Notes: generated from the sequence alone by a model not told the origin. Shown: positions 25,543-35,519, counted from the stretch's first letter. The stretch: DNA of 64,000 nt from Betaproteobacteria bacterium (GCA_013298145.1 JAAFJO010000002.1:434001-498000), one strand, 5' to 3'. Program-made: numbers and translations.

Positions 25543-26538
25543 CTACACGCGCTGACCCTTCACCATCGCCATCACATCGGCCATGTTGACGCTCCGTGCC
25601 TTCTCCTGAATCTGCGGCGCGTATTTCGCTTGCAGTTCTTTTGCGGGCGAAAGCAATTGATCAAAGGTTTGTTTGAGTACGGAGGTGCTCATCGTGCGCC
25701 CGCCGCCGTAGTAGCGCTTAGCAAGCTGCCCCAGTGCGTAGGTCGACGCGAACGAAAACGCCATTCCCGTTGCGCCGCGCGCGAGGCCGCCTACCAAACC
25801 GCCCGCGAACTTTCCGAGCAAGCCGCCGATCAATTTTCGACCGGCTTGTTCAAGGTACTGGGATGCGAGCCCCACACCGACGGTCGCGAGAAATTCCTTG
25901 ATGTGGCCGCTATCAAGTTCGTAGCCGTAGGACTTTCCGATGTTGTAGACCATGCGTGTTTGCAACGGAATGATGGCCATCGTGGCCCACGACTGCGGCA
26001 AGAGCTCTAACGCACCGTTCAAGATCGAGTAGTTCATGATCGACTTGTCGAGCGCCGCTTCGTCGGGCTGCGAAGGCGTGAGCGCAGCGCTCGCGCCAGA
26101 GGCCGCTGCCACACCGGCCGCTGCTGCAGTCGCGGCTGTTGGAATGAACGCCGCCTCAGCGATTTCGTCGGCATCGTGAGCAATACGAGTCGCCTCTGCT
26201 TCGGTTAAACCGAGTTTTGCGCGTAGTGCATTGAGAAAAGCGCGCTCGGGATCGGTTTGCTTACCGTCCGAATCGATGACGTGGACCGCCATTTCGTAGG
26301 CGAGATGTTTGGATTCCGGGTCGCCAAGCGTTGCCGCTGCAGAGTCAAGCGTGACCCGCTTAAAAAGAACATCCTGATACAGCTGCGGAATATTGAGCGC
26401 TGCCGCGCTGCCGCCCGCCCCAGCGAGTGATTCAGCAATCTGCTTGAGCTGTTCGCGTTCGCGTTCATCTTTATTTCCATCGGCGAAAGCCGCCATCAAG
26501 CAAAGCGTAAGGATTGACTTTTGTTGTTCGATATTCAT
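25543..26538 (-). CDS. TerB-like/DUF697 membrane-associated protein
   Basis: A 331-residue protein. The N-terminal part (1-130) resembles the helical TerB/DjlA-like domain with acidic turns (MAAFADGNKDERERE and VIDSDGKQTDPERAFL). An Ala-rich linker follows (about 140-165). The C-terminal part (180-300) resembles DUF697/YcjF, with glycine-rich hydrophobic stretches (LIGGLLGKFAGGLVGGLARG) likely to insert in or contact membrane. The start at 26538 is preferred because the upstream extension is compositionally odd and lacks family similarity. The function is unknown; stress or tellurite-type roles suggested for TerB are not established here. Confidence 0.75.
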   Translation of the reverse strand: MNIEQQKSILTLCLMAAFADGNKDEREREQLKQIAESLAGAGGSAAALNIPQLYQDVLFKRVTLDSAAATLGDPESKHLAYEMAVHVIDSDGKQTDPERAFLNALRAKLGLTEAEATRIAHDADEIAEAAFIPTAATAAAAGVAAASGASAALTPSQPDEAALDKSIMNYSILNGALELLPQSWATMAIIPLQTRMVYNIGKSYGYELDSGHIKEFLATVGVGLASQYLEQAGRKLIGGLLGKFAGGLVGGLARGATGMAFSFASTYALGQLAKRYYGGGRTMSTSVLKQTFDQLLSPAKELQAKYAPQIQEKARSVNMADVMAMVKGQRV

Positions 26539-26872
26539 AGTTGAAAGAAATTGGGTATGCCTGTGGAGGAGCCGGTTCCCCGGGATGCGCCGCATTGGAG
26601 CGGTGCGAGCAATGATTGTTCCGCAGATCCGCCCGGATTGCGCTGCCAACGTGACGCGGGGTGCTGCAAGTGGCTGAGCGGCGGAAATTGGGGAACGAAA
26701 TGGCGTTCCCGAGCGAATAAGTGCTTTGACACGCGCGCGGCGCCAAACGCGCCTCAAGCCCCGTAATTGGCGAACGCTATCTGCAACTCGTCGTCGCGCT
26801 GTCGCGCGCTGAGCCAATTGCGGCGATGCTTCGCCACATCCATCAAATACCCGCCAAATCAAGAGGTCAACC

Positions 26873-27865
26873 ATGTCTCAGGTAACCAACGTGTCGAGCT
26901 ACGTCAAGAATTTTGCGAAGCTGAGCGCTACGGCGATCATTGCCACCGCATTTTTCGGCAATTCAAATTCAGTGGCAAATACAGGCGAGCGCACCAAAAA
27001 CGTTAGTACCTGGGGTTTTGGGCTAAAGACCGTTGTTGGCTCCGGCAAGCTTGCGTCCGAGCGCCGAGCAGTCGAGCTGCCGTTTTCGAAGATCGATATT
27101 CAAGACGGGCTCAGCGCAACGATCCGCCGCGCTGGCGCGGTGAACGTGAGTATCAGCGCTGACGACAATCTGATTTCGCTCGTGGAGGTGAAAGTGAAAG
27201 ACGGCGTGCTCATCGCCAGAATCAAACCAAACTCAAGTTTGCGCACGAAAAACCCAATGCAGTTGACGATTGATACACCCACGTTGGAATCACTCCGCGT
27301 GCAAGATGGTGCTCGCGCGACCGTGGATCGCATTAGCGGCGCCAAGGCTACGCTTCGCGTGAGCGACGGTGCGAGTGTCACGCTCGCGCAGCTTGAAGCA
27401 ACGGACGAAATTGATATCGCCATCGCAGACGGCGCGAACGTAACCATTACCCAGGTCTCTAAGGCACCCATTCAGAAGATTCGTTTAAGCGACGGCGCGC
27501 GGCTCGAAGTTGGGAGCAACGAAGCCAATGCACGCGCGGTCGCGACGCTATCCGACGGCGCACGTCTCGTTCTTCGCAAAGCCGCGTTCGCCGATTTTGA
27601 CTTGAAGGCCAGCGACGGCGCGAGCGCGACGATTGCAGGAAGCGCACGCACCCAGGTGTATCTGCTGCAGGACGGCGCATCGCTGGATGCTCGCGAATGC
27701 ACGGGCGAGCAGGCAAGTGTGCTTGCCAGCGACGCAAGCAGCGTAACGCTTGGAAAACTTGCCAAGATCGAAGTGGCCTTACAAGACGGGGCTCGGGTTC
27801 GACATGCGGGTGAGGCTGAAGTCACCATCAAACGCGGTAGGCGCTCGCAAGTAAGCAGCTACTAA
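26873..27865 (+). CDS. DUF2807 (GIN-domain) beta-helix protein
   Basis: A 330-residue predicted exported protein; residues 12-35 form a signal-like hydrophobic segment. From about residue 70 it becomes a regular repeat of roughly 20 residues centred on [S/Q/A]DGA: DG pairs at 78, 145, 165, 186, 207, 228, 248, 267 and 305. This is the pattern expected of the DUF2807 'head GIN' beta-helix, found in putative surface adhesins and periplasmic proteins. There is no autotransporter barrel, so it probably stays periplasmic or is attached otherwise. The ATG at 26873 is preceded by AAGAGGT. Divergent from the TerB/DUF697 gene. Confidence 0.78.
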   Translation: MSQVTNVSSYVKNFAKLSATAIIATAFFGNSNSVANTGERTKNVSTWGFGLKTVVGSGKLASERRAVELPFSKIDIQDGLSATIRRAGAVNVSISADDNLISLVEVKVKDGVLIARIKPNSSLRTKNPMQLTIDTPTLESLRVQDGARATVDRISGAKATLRVSDGASVTLAQLEATDEIDIAIADGANVTITQVSKAPIQKIRLSDGARLEVGSNEANARAVATLSDGARLVLRKAAFADFDLKASDGASATIAGSARTQVYLLQDGASLDARECTGEQASVLASDASSVTLGKLAKIEVALQDGARVRHAGEAEVTIKRGRRSQVSSY

Positions 27866-28207
27866 AGGCCCACTTACAACTTAGCAAGCACCTCTCAGCC
27901 GAGGGAAAAATGCGTGAAAGCACCGGGACCTACCTCGCGTAGGTGCGCGAGGATATTTCACACTTTTTTTGATGAATGATTCTCGGCTCGAAGCAGTATT
28001 GCAGCGCTCGCTACTCGTGCTCCAGAGTGAAACGCGGTGGAGAAGCCCTCTGCGGCCCCTCACACGCATTGGCAGTAACGCGATGGTTACGGTTTTGGTT
28101 TGGCTGATTTCCGGTTCGTTTATCTGTATTGCGAGCAGGGCGCGCTTGTGCACTCACGCAACGGCGACGCTCGGCACCCGCCTATTGAGCGACTACTGAA
28201 GCGTAGG
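27866..28207. other. Convergent intergenic region
   Basis: A 342-bp gap between convergent genes. It contains the hairpin ACCTAC (27928-27933), CTCGC, GTAGGT (27939-27944), a possible bidirectional transcript end. A 76-codon open frame at 27969 was not accepted as a gene. Confidence 0.5.
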
Positions 28208-29128
28208 CTAGCTCGCGAATACGACGTGGAAGAAGGCCATCGTTATCCCCACCACACCCGAGATGAGAATGGAGGGCAAGAGATAGACCACGTAGCGCCA
28301 GAACGCAGCCCAAATAGACACGCCGAATGCGTGCCGCGCCGACAGGATTTGCCAAAGCATTGAAACCAGCGTTGCAGGCCAGTAAGCGAGCGGGGCATTG
28401 AAAAGGTACGGCAGGGCAAAAATCAACGAACCACCCGCTGTGGCGTGAAGCACGAACACGAAGTGGCCGCCATAGGTAATGCCGCGCCCGGCATACAGCA
28501 TCCAGTTGATGAACGCCATGATTGGCACCAACAGCGCGAAAAGCAGCGAATAGTTTTGCGTGAGCGAACGGTAAACCCGCTGCTCCATCTCAGCGGCGGA
28601 ACGCTCCCCGATCGTTTTAGCGCGCTCGCGCATCTTCTCTTGGAGCCAGGGCGGCAAGCTCGCTTTCGCGCTCTCGCCAATCACCCGACCTGCTTTGTAG
28701 CTCGCTGAGTCTGATTTGGCGCTGCCATCCGGCTTCGCTGTTTGCGTCGGCTCGCCTTCGCTGGATGGCGTAGCTGGCTTGAAAATTTCTGATGAAGCCT
28801 GCTCGAAGGGCTTTTGGCCCGTCCAAGACCGCCATGTGCCGTTCAATGATGCGATCGCCACGAAAACAAACACGCACAACAAATAAACGCGCACCGGATG
28901 CACGTAGCGGTTACGTTGACCGCTCAGATACGCTCGACTCAGCTCGCCCGGCCTGCGATAGAGTGTCACTAGCGTTTCGACTATCTTGCCTGATGGAGAA
29001 AGCGCACTGCGCAGAAGATCACCGATCACCTCGCGGCTATCGGGCATTGCAGGGCCATGCTTCTGCCCGCAATTGGGGCAGAAATTCCCTTTAAATTCAG
29101 TGGCACAGTTCAGACAAGTGACACGCAT
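28208..29128 (-). CDS. DUF3667 zinc-ribbon membrane protein
   Basis: A 306-residue protein of the DUF3667 type. An N-terminal zinc ribbon with C5, C8, C17 and C20 (CLNC and CPNC) precedes the characteristic GKIVETLVTLYRRPGELSRAYL segment and a membrane domain of about five hydrophobic segments. A polar Ser/Lys-rich loop lies between the first membrane segment and the rest (about 110-190). The function is unknown. It is followed on the same strand, after a 54-bp gap upstream, by the PfkB kinase gene; the two may be cotranscribed. Confidence 0.8.
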   Translation of the reverse strand: MRVTCLNCATEFKGNFCPNCGQKHGPAMPDSREVIGDLLRSALSPSGKIVETLVTLYRRPGELSRAYLSGQRNRYVHPVRVYLLCVFVFVAIASLNGTWRSWTGQKPFEQASSEIFKPATPSSEGEPTQTAKPDGSAKSDSASYKAGRVIGESAKASLPPWLQEKMRERAKTIGERSAAEMEQRVYRSLTQNYSLLFALLVPIMAFINWMLYAGRGITYGGHFVFVLHATAGGSLIFALPYLFNAPLAYWPATLVSMLWQILSARHAFGVSIWAAFWRYVVYLLPSILISGVVGITMAFFHVVFAS

Positions 29129-29182
29129 CGCTATCCCCTACGCAGAGCAATCCCGAGTGTTCATTTTTCGCAAGCGGGCGCG

Positions 29183-30124
29183 CTACCAGGCCTGCGCCCA
29201 CACCGCAGAAAAGCGCTCACGAATCTCGCGCTCTGAGAAACCGTGATTTTGTCCGCCGCGCTCGGAAATTTTGATTGAGCCGATGAGGCTGCCGAGTTTG
29301 CATGACTTTTCGAGCGACCACTGATGCGCAATACCGTAGAGCAGTCCGGCGCGGAATGCATCGCCGCAGCCCGTCGGGTCCACAAGCGATTGCGCGGGCA
29401 CCACAGGAACATCGATGGTTTTTCCGTCGGCATAGATACGCGATCCGTGTGCGCCTAACGTCACGACGAGCCCTTTCAAGCCCGGCGCGAAGGCCTCAAT
29501 GGACTGCCCCGTTTTCTGAGCAATCATTTCGGCTTCATAGTCGTTGACAGTGAGGTAATCAGCCAGGCTAATCAGTTCCTTGAGATCCTCACCACTGAAC
29601 GCGGGCATTGCCTGACCCGGGTCGAAAATAAACGGTACGTTTTGTGATGCGAAGCCGCGCGCATGCCGAAAGATTCCATCGCGGCCATCCGGCGCGACGA
29701 TACCAAGCGCAATGTTGTGAACCGCAGTGACGTCGTTCAGATGTGAATGAAACATCGCGCCAGCATGGAAACTCGTGATCTGGTTATCTTCCAAATCCGT
29801 CATGATGTAGGCCTGTGCGGTGTAGGCCTCTGGAATCGTCTTGAGTGCATCAAGCCCAACCCCTAGCTGCTGCATGCGATCGCGGTACCCGGCTGCGTCA
29901 TTCCCGACGGTTGCGCACACGACAGGCGCACCCCCGAGTAACTTTAGCGAATAGGCGATGTTTCCCGCGCATCCACCGAATTCGCGCCGCATCTGATCGA
30001 CCATGAAAGAGACGCTTATTTTGTGAGTCGCCTCAGGAACGATATGGTCGCCGAATTTGCCTTGAAACACGCAAATTGTGTCGAACGCGACCGAGCCGCA
30101 GATGAGAACGCGTGGTTCCGCCAT
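29183..30124 (-). CDS. PfkB-family carbohydrate/adenosine kinase
   Basis: A 313-residue ribokinase-superfamily kinase. The first PfkB signature FGGCAGNIAYSLKLLGG is at 49-65. The second, DPTGCGDAFRAG (249-260), contains the catalytic D255 and anion hole. The short N-terminal strand layout and FDPGQAMPAFSGEDL segment are like bacterial proteins annotated as adenosine kinases, which convert adenosine to AMP, but sugar kinases of the same fold cannot be excluded. Cytoplasmic. Divergent from the DUF3429 gene, with a 59-bp gap. Confidence 0.82.
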   Translation of the reverse strand: MAEPRVLICGSVAFDTICVFQGKFGDHIVPEATHKISVSFMVDQMRREFGGCAGNIAYSLKLLGGAPVVCATVGNDAAGYRDRMQQLGVGLDALKTIPEAYTAQAYIMTDLEDNQITSFHAGAMFHSHLNDVTAVHNIALGIVAPDGRDGIFRHARGFASQNVPFIFDPGQAMPAFSGEDLKELISLADYLTVNDYEAEMIAQKTGQSIEAFAPGLKGLVVTLGAHGSRIYADGKTIDVPVVPAQSLVDPTGCGDAFRAGLLYGIAHQWSLEKSCKLGSLIGSIKISERGGQNHGFSEREIRERFSAVWAQAW

Positions 30125-30183
30125 GAAATGCTTTCGAAATGGTGAGGCAGCGCGGAATTGTAGACGCCGCCTAAAATCCTGGA

Positions 30184-30675
30184 ATGGTTACAGATTCAAA
30201 GCAATCCACGGCGCTCCTTCTTGGCTACACAGGCGTTGCGCCATTCATCGCCTGTGCGCTTTATGTCGCTTGGTTTGCCGGCACGGCGGGGCATTTCGCC
30301 GCCCATGTTGCGTTTGTTGGCCTGGCATACGGCGCGGTGATTCTGAGTTTCGTCGGTGCGCTGCACTGGGCGTACGCGCTCCACCGTACGGAGCTAGGGC
30401 GCGGCGCGTTCGTTCGAAGCATTATTCCGGCGTTTATCGCCTGGGTTTCGCTCTGTATTGCGCTATTGGTCCCTGGGGGATTTGGCGTGCACGCCTTTGC
30501 GGCGGCGCTGATGATTGCGGCCTTTATTGCGCATTTGCGAGCAGACTACGCATTGAATCGAGCGTTTAAAGAGCTGATCGTACCGAGCTGGTTTCTCAAA
30601 ATGCGGCTTCATTTGAGCGCTGCCGCCTGCTTGAGTCTCGCCGTGATTGCGGTCTGTGCCTTGGCAGTGAAGTAA
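30184..30675 (+). CDS. DUF3429 membrane protein
   Basis: A 163-residue inner-membrane protein with about five hydrophobic segments (roughly 12-32, 40-62, 80-100, 102-118 and 140-160). The motif FVGALHWAYAL is typical of DUF3429 proteins of Proteobacteria and fungi, whose function is unknown. The start ATG lies 6 bp after a degenerate AAATCCTGG. It converges on the LytTR regulator gene. Confidence 0.78.
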   Translation: MVTDSKQSTALLLGYTGVAPFIACALYVAWFAGTAGHFAAHVAFVGLAYGAVILSFVGALHWAYALHRTELGRGAFVRSIIPAFIAWVSLCIALLVPGGFGVHAFAAALMIAAFIAHLRADYALNRAFKELIVPSWFLKMRLHLSAAACLSLAVIAVCALAVK

Positions 30676-30703
30676 CCAGCGCTTAGAGCGGCCTCGCGGG
30701 GAA

Positions 30704-31474
30704 TTACTCCGAAATGCGCCGCGCCAACCGTCGCACTTCCGCATGCTGACGGCGGCTCACGGGTAAACGTTCTGCCCGCCCGCGCAGCGTCACGATCCAC
30801 TGCGATTCGCCATCTTCATCGGCATCGCGCTCAAAGCTTTCGATCAAATCACTCTTGACCAAGCAGTTGCGATGAATTCGCAAGAAACGTTGGCCAAATT
30901 CCTCCTCGATCTTCACCAGAGAGTCCTCGATCAAGAAATCGCGCTTTTCTGTCACGATCGTGATGTACTTTTGCTCCGCGCGAAAGAAGATGACGTCTTC
31001 AATCGGCACCAGAATCAACCGCCCTCGCTCACTCACGCTAAAGAATCGCCGCGCACCTTTGGGCAAAGCTTCAACTTGCGCTTCGCTCACTGGCTTCGCG
31101 CGCTGTAGCGCGGCGAGCAATCTCTCGCGCCGCACGGGCTTAAGCAAGTAATCCACCGCTTGAACTTCGAAGGCTTCAATCGCGTGTTGATCAAACGCAG
31201 TAACAAAAATCACACTGGGTGCGCGCTCCATCCGCAACAGATGGCGCGCCGCTTCGATGCCATCCATTTCAGGCATGTGAATATCCATGAGCACCACATC
31301 GGCGCCAAGTTCTGCAGCTTTAAGCACGGCAACACCGGTGTCGCATTCGGCCACCACCGTATGCGGAAAGCCAGGTTCTAGTTCATCCAATAAATCGTAG
31401 AGGCGCCGACGCGCGTTAAGTTCATCGTCGGCGATGACGATGCGAAGTGATGGCGTTGACATGGATGCATTCAT
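30704..31474 (-). CDS. LytTR-family response regulator (AlgR-like)
   Basis: A 256-residue two-component regulator. The receiver domain (about 9-125) has the acidic pair D16/D17, phosphoacceptor D64, T92 and K112. It is followed by a LytTR DNA-binding domain (about 150-255, with FLRIHRNCLVK and LPVSRRQ). Its ATG overlaps the stop of the sensor kinase gene (ATGA), so the pair is translated together. The pair corresponds to the LytS/AlgZ-LytR/AlgR systems found next to argH in many betaproteobacteria; the regulated genes are not evident here. An in-frame ATG four codons later is an alternative start. Confidence 0.9.
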   Translation of the reverse strand: MNASMSTPSLRIVIADDELNARRRLYDLLDELEPGFPHTVVAECDTGVAVLKAAELGADVVLMDIHMPEMDGIEAARHLLRMERAPSVIFVTAFDQHAIEAFEVQAVDYLLKPVRRERLLAALQRAKPVSEAQVEALPKGARRFFSVSERGRLILVPIEDVIFFRAEQKYITIVTEKRDFLIEDSLVKIEEEFGQRFLRIHRNCLVKSDLIESFERDADEDGESQWIVTLRGRAERLPVSRRQHAEVRRLARRISE

Positions 31475-32544
31475 AGGGCGCTAGCGTTGTCATTATTCTT
31501 ACTTGTTGGGCGGTACGGCAGCAAAATTTGGACTAACCATTGACCATCGCGCGGGCCCGCGTGCATTTGCGCTTCCGCATCGAAGTGAAGCGCGAGCCGC
31601 TCTTTGATATTGCTCATCGCCATCTTGTTGCCACCGTGATGATTGCCCGCATGCTCCACGAAGGGGTTACGCACGTTGATGGTGACGGTACTGCGCAAGC
31701 GATAGATTTCGATCTCGATGCTGCCCGGAAGATTTGAGGGCTCGATCCCGTGATACACCGCATTTTCTGCAATGGGCTGCAAAATTAAAGCGGGAACCAG
31801 CGCATCAGATGGCATCTTGTCTAGTTTCCAAGACACTGACAACCGGTCGCCGAGCCGAAGTTTTTCGAGATCCAAGTACTGCCGGGTCAGCACCACTTCA
31901 TCATGCAGCGGACGTAGCTCCTTAGTGTCGCGCATGAGCGCACGAAAAAGCTCGGCGAGGTCTTCAAGTGCATTTTCAGCGCGCTTAGGCTCGTAGCGGA
32001 GCACGCCCAGAACGCCGTTAATCGCGTTAAACAAGAAGTGCGGGCGGATACGAGCTTGTAGCGCTTGCAGACGCGCTTCAGTCACAGCCGGTGAGAGCGC
32101 CCGTCCCAAAGTATGAAAGTAAGCCAGTGTCGCGCCGATACCCAGCGCGGTCAGTGCGACGCCACGCCAAGGTGCCGCACCGAGCCAAAGCGCAAGTGCA
32201 AATGCCATGGCGACGCCAAACAAAAGTAGCAGGGTTCCCGCCTGCCAGTAGGCAAGTTTTCGCAGAAGCCGGTTGGCCGCAATCCAGAACATCCCGACGA
32301 CACTCGCAATGGGTAAGCTGAGCGCGAGAGATGTAGCCATGGAAAGCGGAAATTCGCTGAGGGTCGGCGTGGTGGCGACCGAGTAAGCTGCGACGCCGGC
32401 CACATAAAGGATCAGCGCGCGGGCCAAGAGTCCGCTGTTGCGAAGATCGGGAAATACCGATTCCCGGGCCGCGCGCTCCTTGCGGGCTACAATCGATTTT
32501 CGTATGACGGTTGGTTTGCGAGCGTTGCTCCGCTTTGGTTCCAT
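31471..32544 (-). CDS. LytS/AlgZ-type sensor histidine kinase
   Basis: A 357-residue membrane kinase with about four transmembrane segments (roughly 40-57, 66-90, 100-122 and 126-148). The LytS-type phosphoacceptor box RPHFLFNAINGVLG has H169, and the ATP-binding N-box is PIAENAVYHGIE. The input domain has no recognised sensor fold beyond the membrane helices. The start is set at the ATG at 32544; a longer in-frame extension would overlap the argH leader. Divergent from argH and co-translated with the LytTR regulator. Confidence 0.88.
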   Translation of the reverse strand: MEPKRSNARKPTVIRKSIVARKERAARESVFPDLRNSGLLARALILYVAGVAAYSVATTPTLSEFPLSMATSLALSLPIASVVGMFWIAANRLLRKLAYWQAGTLLLLFGVAMAFALALWLGAAPWRGVALTALGIGATLAYFHTLGRALSPAVTEARLQALQARIRPHFLFNAINGVLGVLRYEPKRAENALEDLAELFRALMRDTKELRPLHDEVVLTRQYLDLEKLRLGDRLSVSWKLDKMPSDALVPALILQPIAENAVYHGIEPSNLPGSIEIEIYRLRSTVTINVRNPFVEHAGNHHGGNKMAMSNIKERLALHFDAEAQMHAGPRDGQWLVQILLPYRPTSKNNDNASAL

Positions 32545-32618
32545 CGCAACTTGCCGTAACGGCAATCCCCTTTTTTTGATGGTGTGGCATCGTGATTGTC
32601 GACGATGCACAAGTGTCT

Positions 32619-34019
32619 ATGCAAGCAAGCTCATCTACTCCTGTAGGCGGTTGGTCGGGTCGTTTTGACGAACCCGTCGCCGAAATCGTTAAACGCTACA
32701 CGGCCTCCATTGCTTTCGACTATCGGCTGGCTGAGCACGATATCGCCGGTTCGCTCGCTCACGCGCGCATGCTGGCTGCGTGCAACGTTATCTCCAGTGG
32801 CGATCTCGCCGACATTGAGCGCGGGATGGCGACGATTCTCGAAGAAATTCGCAGCGGCAAATTCGAGTGGTCGCTCGACCTTGAAGATGTGCATTTCAAC
32901 GTTGAAAAGCGATTGACCGCGATTGTGGGCGATGCGGGTAAGCGGCTGCACACGGGTCGCTCGCGAAATGATCAGGTCGCAACCGACGTTCGCCTTTACA
33001 CACGCGCGGCGTGCGATGAAATTGCGAAGCTTTTGATTGCGTTGCAAAAGTCTTTTGTTGCGTTGGCCGAGCAACATGCTGAGACCATCATTCCCGGCTT
33101 CACACACTTGCAAGTGGCGATGCCGGTAACCTTTGGCCATCACTTGATGGCGTATGTCGAAATGTTTGCGCGCGACCATGAGCGCGTGCTCGATTGTAGG
33201 AAGCGCGTGAATCGTTCCCCATTGGGTGCGGCCGCGCTGGCGGGGACAACATTTCCGATTGATCGAGAGATGACGGCGAAAGCGCTTGGCTTCGAGGCTG
33301 TGTGTCGCAACTCGCTCGACGCCGTGAGCGACCGTGATTTCGCGATTGAATTTCTAAGCACGGCAACGATCATCATGATGCATCTTTCGCGCATGAGCGA
33401 AGAGCTGATTTTGTGGATGAGCCCGCGCTTTGGCTTTATCGACATTGCGGATCGCTTCTGCACCGGTAGCTCGATCATGCCGCAGAAGAAAAATCCTGAC
33501 GTTGCGGAGTTGGTGCGCGGCAAATTCGCGCGCGTGCAAGGCCATCTCGTCGCGTTGACGACGCTGATGAAGGGCCAGCCGCTCACTTACAACAAAGACA
33601 ATCAAGAAGACAAGGAGCCGCTTTTCGACACGGTTGACACGCTCACGCAAACGCTCATCATTTATGCCGACATGATTGGCGGCATTCGCGTGAAAGCTGA
33701 TCGGATGCGCGCGGCAGCGAGTGAAGGTTTCGCAACCGCCACCGACCTTGCGGATTACCTGGTGCGCAAAGGCGTTCCCTTCCGGGATTCGCACGAATGC
33801 GTCGCGCGCGCCGTGAAAGCCGCAGAAGTGAAAGGCGTCGATCTTTCCGATCTCTCGCTCGCGGAATTGAAAGCGTTCTCACCCGTGATTGAAGACGACG
33901 TATTCGCCTGCTTAACGCTTGAAGGCTCTGTCGCGGCACGCAAACATATCGGCGGCACAGCGCCCGAGCGTGTGCGTGAGGAAATCAAGCTGGCGAAAGC
34001 GAGATTGGCACTTGCCTAA
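32619..34019 (+). CDS. argH: Argininosuccinate lyase
   Basis: Last step of arginine biosynthesis: argininosuccinate to arginine and fumarate. The protein is 466 residues from the ATG at 32619, the usual family length; an in-frame GTG at 32592 would add nine residues. The early family segments [17 protein letters not shown] and TPGFTHLQ-like [10 protein letters not shown] are visible, as is the superfamily signature [12 protein letters not shown] carrying the mobile catalytic serine loop. Cytoplasmic homotetramer in characterised members. The gene is followed by a good intrinsic terminator at 34045. Together with the arginase at 0.1 kb, this window encodes both arginine synthesis and breakdown steps. 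Confidence 0.95.
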   Translation: MQASSSTPVGGWSGRFDEPVAEIVKRYTASIAFDYRLAEHDIAGSLAHARMLAACNVISSGDLADIERGMATILEEIRSGKFEWSLDLEDVHFNVEKRLTAIVGDAGKRLHTGRSRNDQVATDVRLYTRAACDEIAKLLIALQKSFVALAEQHAETIIPGFTHLQVAMPVTFGHHLMAYVEMFARDHERVLDCRKRVNRSPLGAAALAGTTFPIDREMTAKALGFEAVCRNSLDAVSDRDFAIEFLSTATIIMMHLSRMSEELILWMSPRFGFIDIADRFCTGSSIMPQKKNPDVAELVRGKFARVQGHLVALTTLMKGQPLTYNKDNQEDKEPLFDTVDTLTQTLIIYADMIGGIRVKADRMRAAASEGFATATDLADYLVRKGVPFRDSHECVARAVKAAEVKGVDLSDLSLAELKAFSPVIEDDVFACLTLEGSVAARKHIGGTAPERVREEIKLAKARLALA

Positions 34020-34044
34020 GTCTTCTTTTGATTGGCGCAGCGGT

Positions 34045-34070
34045 AAGCGCGGACTTGAGCGCGCTTTTTT
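34045..34070 (+). terminator. Intrinsic terminator of argH
   Basis: AAGCGCG (34045-34051), 8-nt loop, CGCGCTT (34060-34066) continuing into a T-run, 26 bp after the argH stop codon. Confidence 0.8.
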
Positions 34071-34154
34071 CCTCACCCGACGCGTTGCGTCGACCTCTCC
34101 CTGCGGGAGCGATGCAGCTTGAGCGCGGCCAAGCCCGCGCCTACAAAGTGCTGA

Positions 34155-34412
34155 ATGACTACAGAACTCATCGGCTTCGCCGCAGCAATCCTGACAACCG
34201 GATCGTTTTTCCCGCAAGTCTGGAAAATATGGAAAACGCGCTCGACCCGTGATCTTTCCTGGGCGATGGTGGGAATGTTTACGTCCGGCGTGGGATTGTG
34301 GCTCGTCTACGGGATTTCGATGAAATCACCCTCGATCACAATGGCGAATTCGATTGCGTTTTCGCTTTGGATTTCGATTGCCGTGATGAAGTGGCGATTT
34401 GAACGCGACTGA
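34155..34412 (+). CDS. SemiSWEET family transporter
   Basis: An 85-residue protein with three transmembrane segments, the size and pattern of a bacterial SemiSWEET half-transporter that dimerises to carry sugars. The PQ motif (FFPQVWKIWKTRSTRDLSW, about 19-37) and the central GVGLWLVYG are characteristic. It stands alone on the + strand after argH and converges on a LysR gene. The transported sugar cannot be inferred. Confidence 0.88.
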   Translation: MTTELIGFAAAILTTGSFFPQVWKIWKTRSTRDLSWAMVGMFTSGVGLWLVYGISMKSPSITMANSIAFSLWISIAVMKWRFERD

Positions 34413-34425
34413 ATACAACCTAAAG

Positions 34426-35346
34426 TTAAACGGACGGGCGATCGCTTAGCTGCGGGTCAAGCGCAAATTCTTGCGCGAGATAGTCGATCATTGCGCGCAC
34501 TTTGGGTGAGAGGAAGCGCCGCGATGGATAGACGGCGTTAATGGGTTGCGGCGTCGGCTGGTAGTCTTTCAGTAGCACGACGAGCCGCTTCTTCGCAATT
34601 TCGTTTTCTACAAAATGCCACGCCGGTACGAAGCCGATGCCGAGGCTCTGCAAGATCGCGGCGCGCACACCTTCCGTGTTGTTAACGCGAAAGCGACCAC
34701 TCACGGGAACGTCGATGATTCCCGTGTCGCTTTCGAATGTCCACTTGCTACCCACCGCGAGCCGCGAGTAGACGATGCACGAGTGTTTCGCTAAGTCAGC
34801 AGGCGTTTTTGGTACGCCCCATTTCTTCAAGTATTCAGGCGTTGCCACCAGTACGCGATGGGTGATTCCAATGCGCTTTGCAATCAGGTTTTGATCGGTA
34901 ACGACGCCAACGCGGATCGCGAGATCGAGGTTCTCTTCGATCAAATCGGTGAAACCATCGTTCATCGAAAAGTCGATATTGATTTCGGGATAGCGCTGCA
35001 AAAAGCGCGGCAGGCGAGGGACGATATGCAAGCGGCCGAACACCACAGCGCAACCAATTCTTAAGTTGCCGGAGGGCTTTCGGCGTTGTCGCCCAACTGA
35101 GGTTTCGGCTTCTTTGAGCGTTTCAACCGTTCGCAACGCATGTTCGTAGAACACCCGCCCGTCGTCGGTGAGTGAAAGCGATCGCGTGGTGCGCTGGAAT
35201 AGCAGGCATCCGAGATGGGTTTCGAGCGCGGCAATTTGTCGCGAAATGGTGGGTTGCGAGGTATCGCGCTCTTGCGCGACCGCAGAAAACGAGCCGACTT
35301 CTACGACTCTCAAAAAAGTCGAAATGAGGGCGAGGGTGTCACTCAT
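34426..35346 (-). CDS. LysR-family transcriptional regulator
   Basis: A 306-residue LysR regulator of the large AaeR/DmlR-like group: helix-turn-helix at about 15-65 (FSAVAQERDTSQPTISRQIA), followed by VGRQRRKPSGNLRIG and an inducer domain with the typical NNTEGVRAAILQSLGIGFVP stretch. It is divergent from the AhpD-like/dehydrogenase cluster with a 173-bp intergenic region, so those genes are its most likely targets. The inducer is unknown. Confidence 0.88.
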   Translation of the reverse strand: MSDTLALISTFLRVVEVGSFSAVAQERDTSQPTISRQIAALETHLGCLLFQRTTRSLSLTDDGRVFYEHALRTVETLKEAETSVGRQRRKPSGNLRIGCAVVFGRLHIVPRLPRFLQRYPEINIDFSMNDGFTDLIEENLDLAIRVGVVTDQNLIAKRIGITHRVLVATPEYLKKWGVPKTPADLAKHSCIVYSRLAVGSKWTFESDTGIIDVPVSGRFRVNNTEGVRAAILQSLGIGFVPAWHFVENEIAKKRLVVLLKDYQPTPQPINAVYPSRRFLSPKVRAMIDYLAQEFALDPQLSDRPSV

Positions 35347-35519
35347 TCATACATTCTAGGTATGAATCATATGTTCTGCAAGCTAGTTCTAAACGCGCGG
35401 CGCATACGCAAACATTCGTTCCAAGGTGAAGCGCAATGGATGAAGCGCCTCACCCCGAGTAACAAGCGTTCCTCTTCCTCACTTTTTTTTAACGTATTCA
35501 CACCAACGGAGATTTTCAA

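Noticed and set aside
26873..27865. Autotransporter or large adhesin
   Set aside because: The DUF2807 protein has no C-terminal barrel, YadA-type anchor or type I secretion repeats.
27969..28199. 76-codon plus-strand open frame with one hydrophobic stretch
   Set aside because: No ribosome-binding site, starts inside a hairpin-containing intergenic region, no family similarity.
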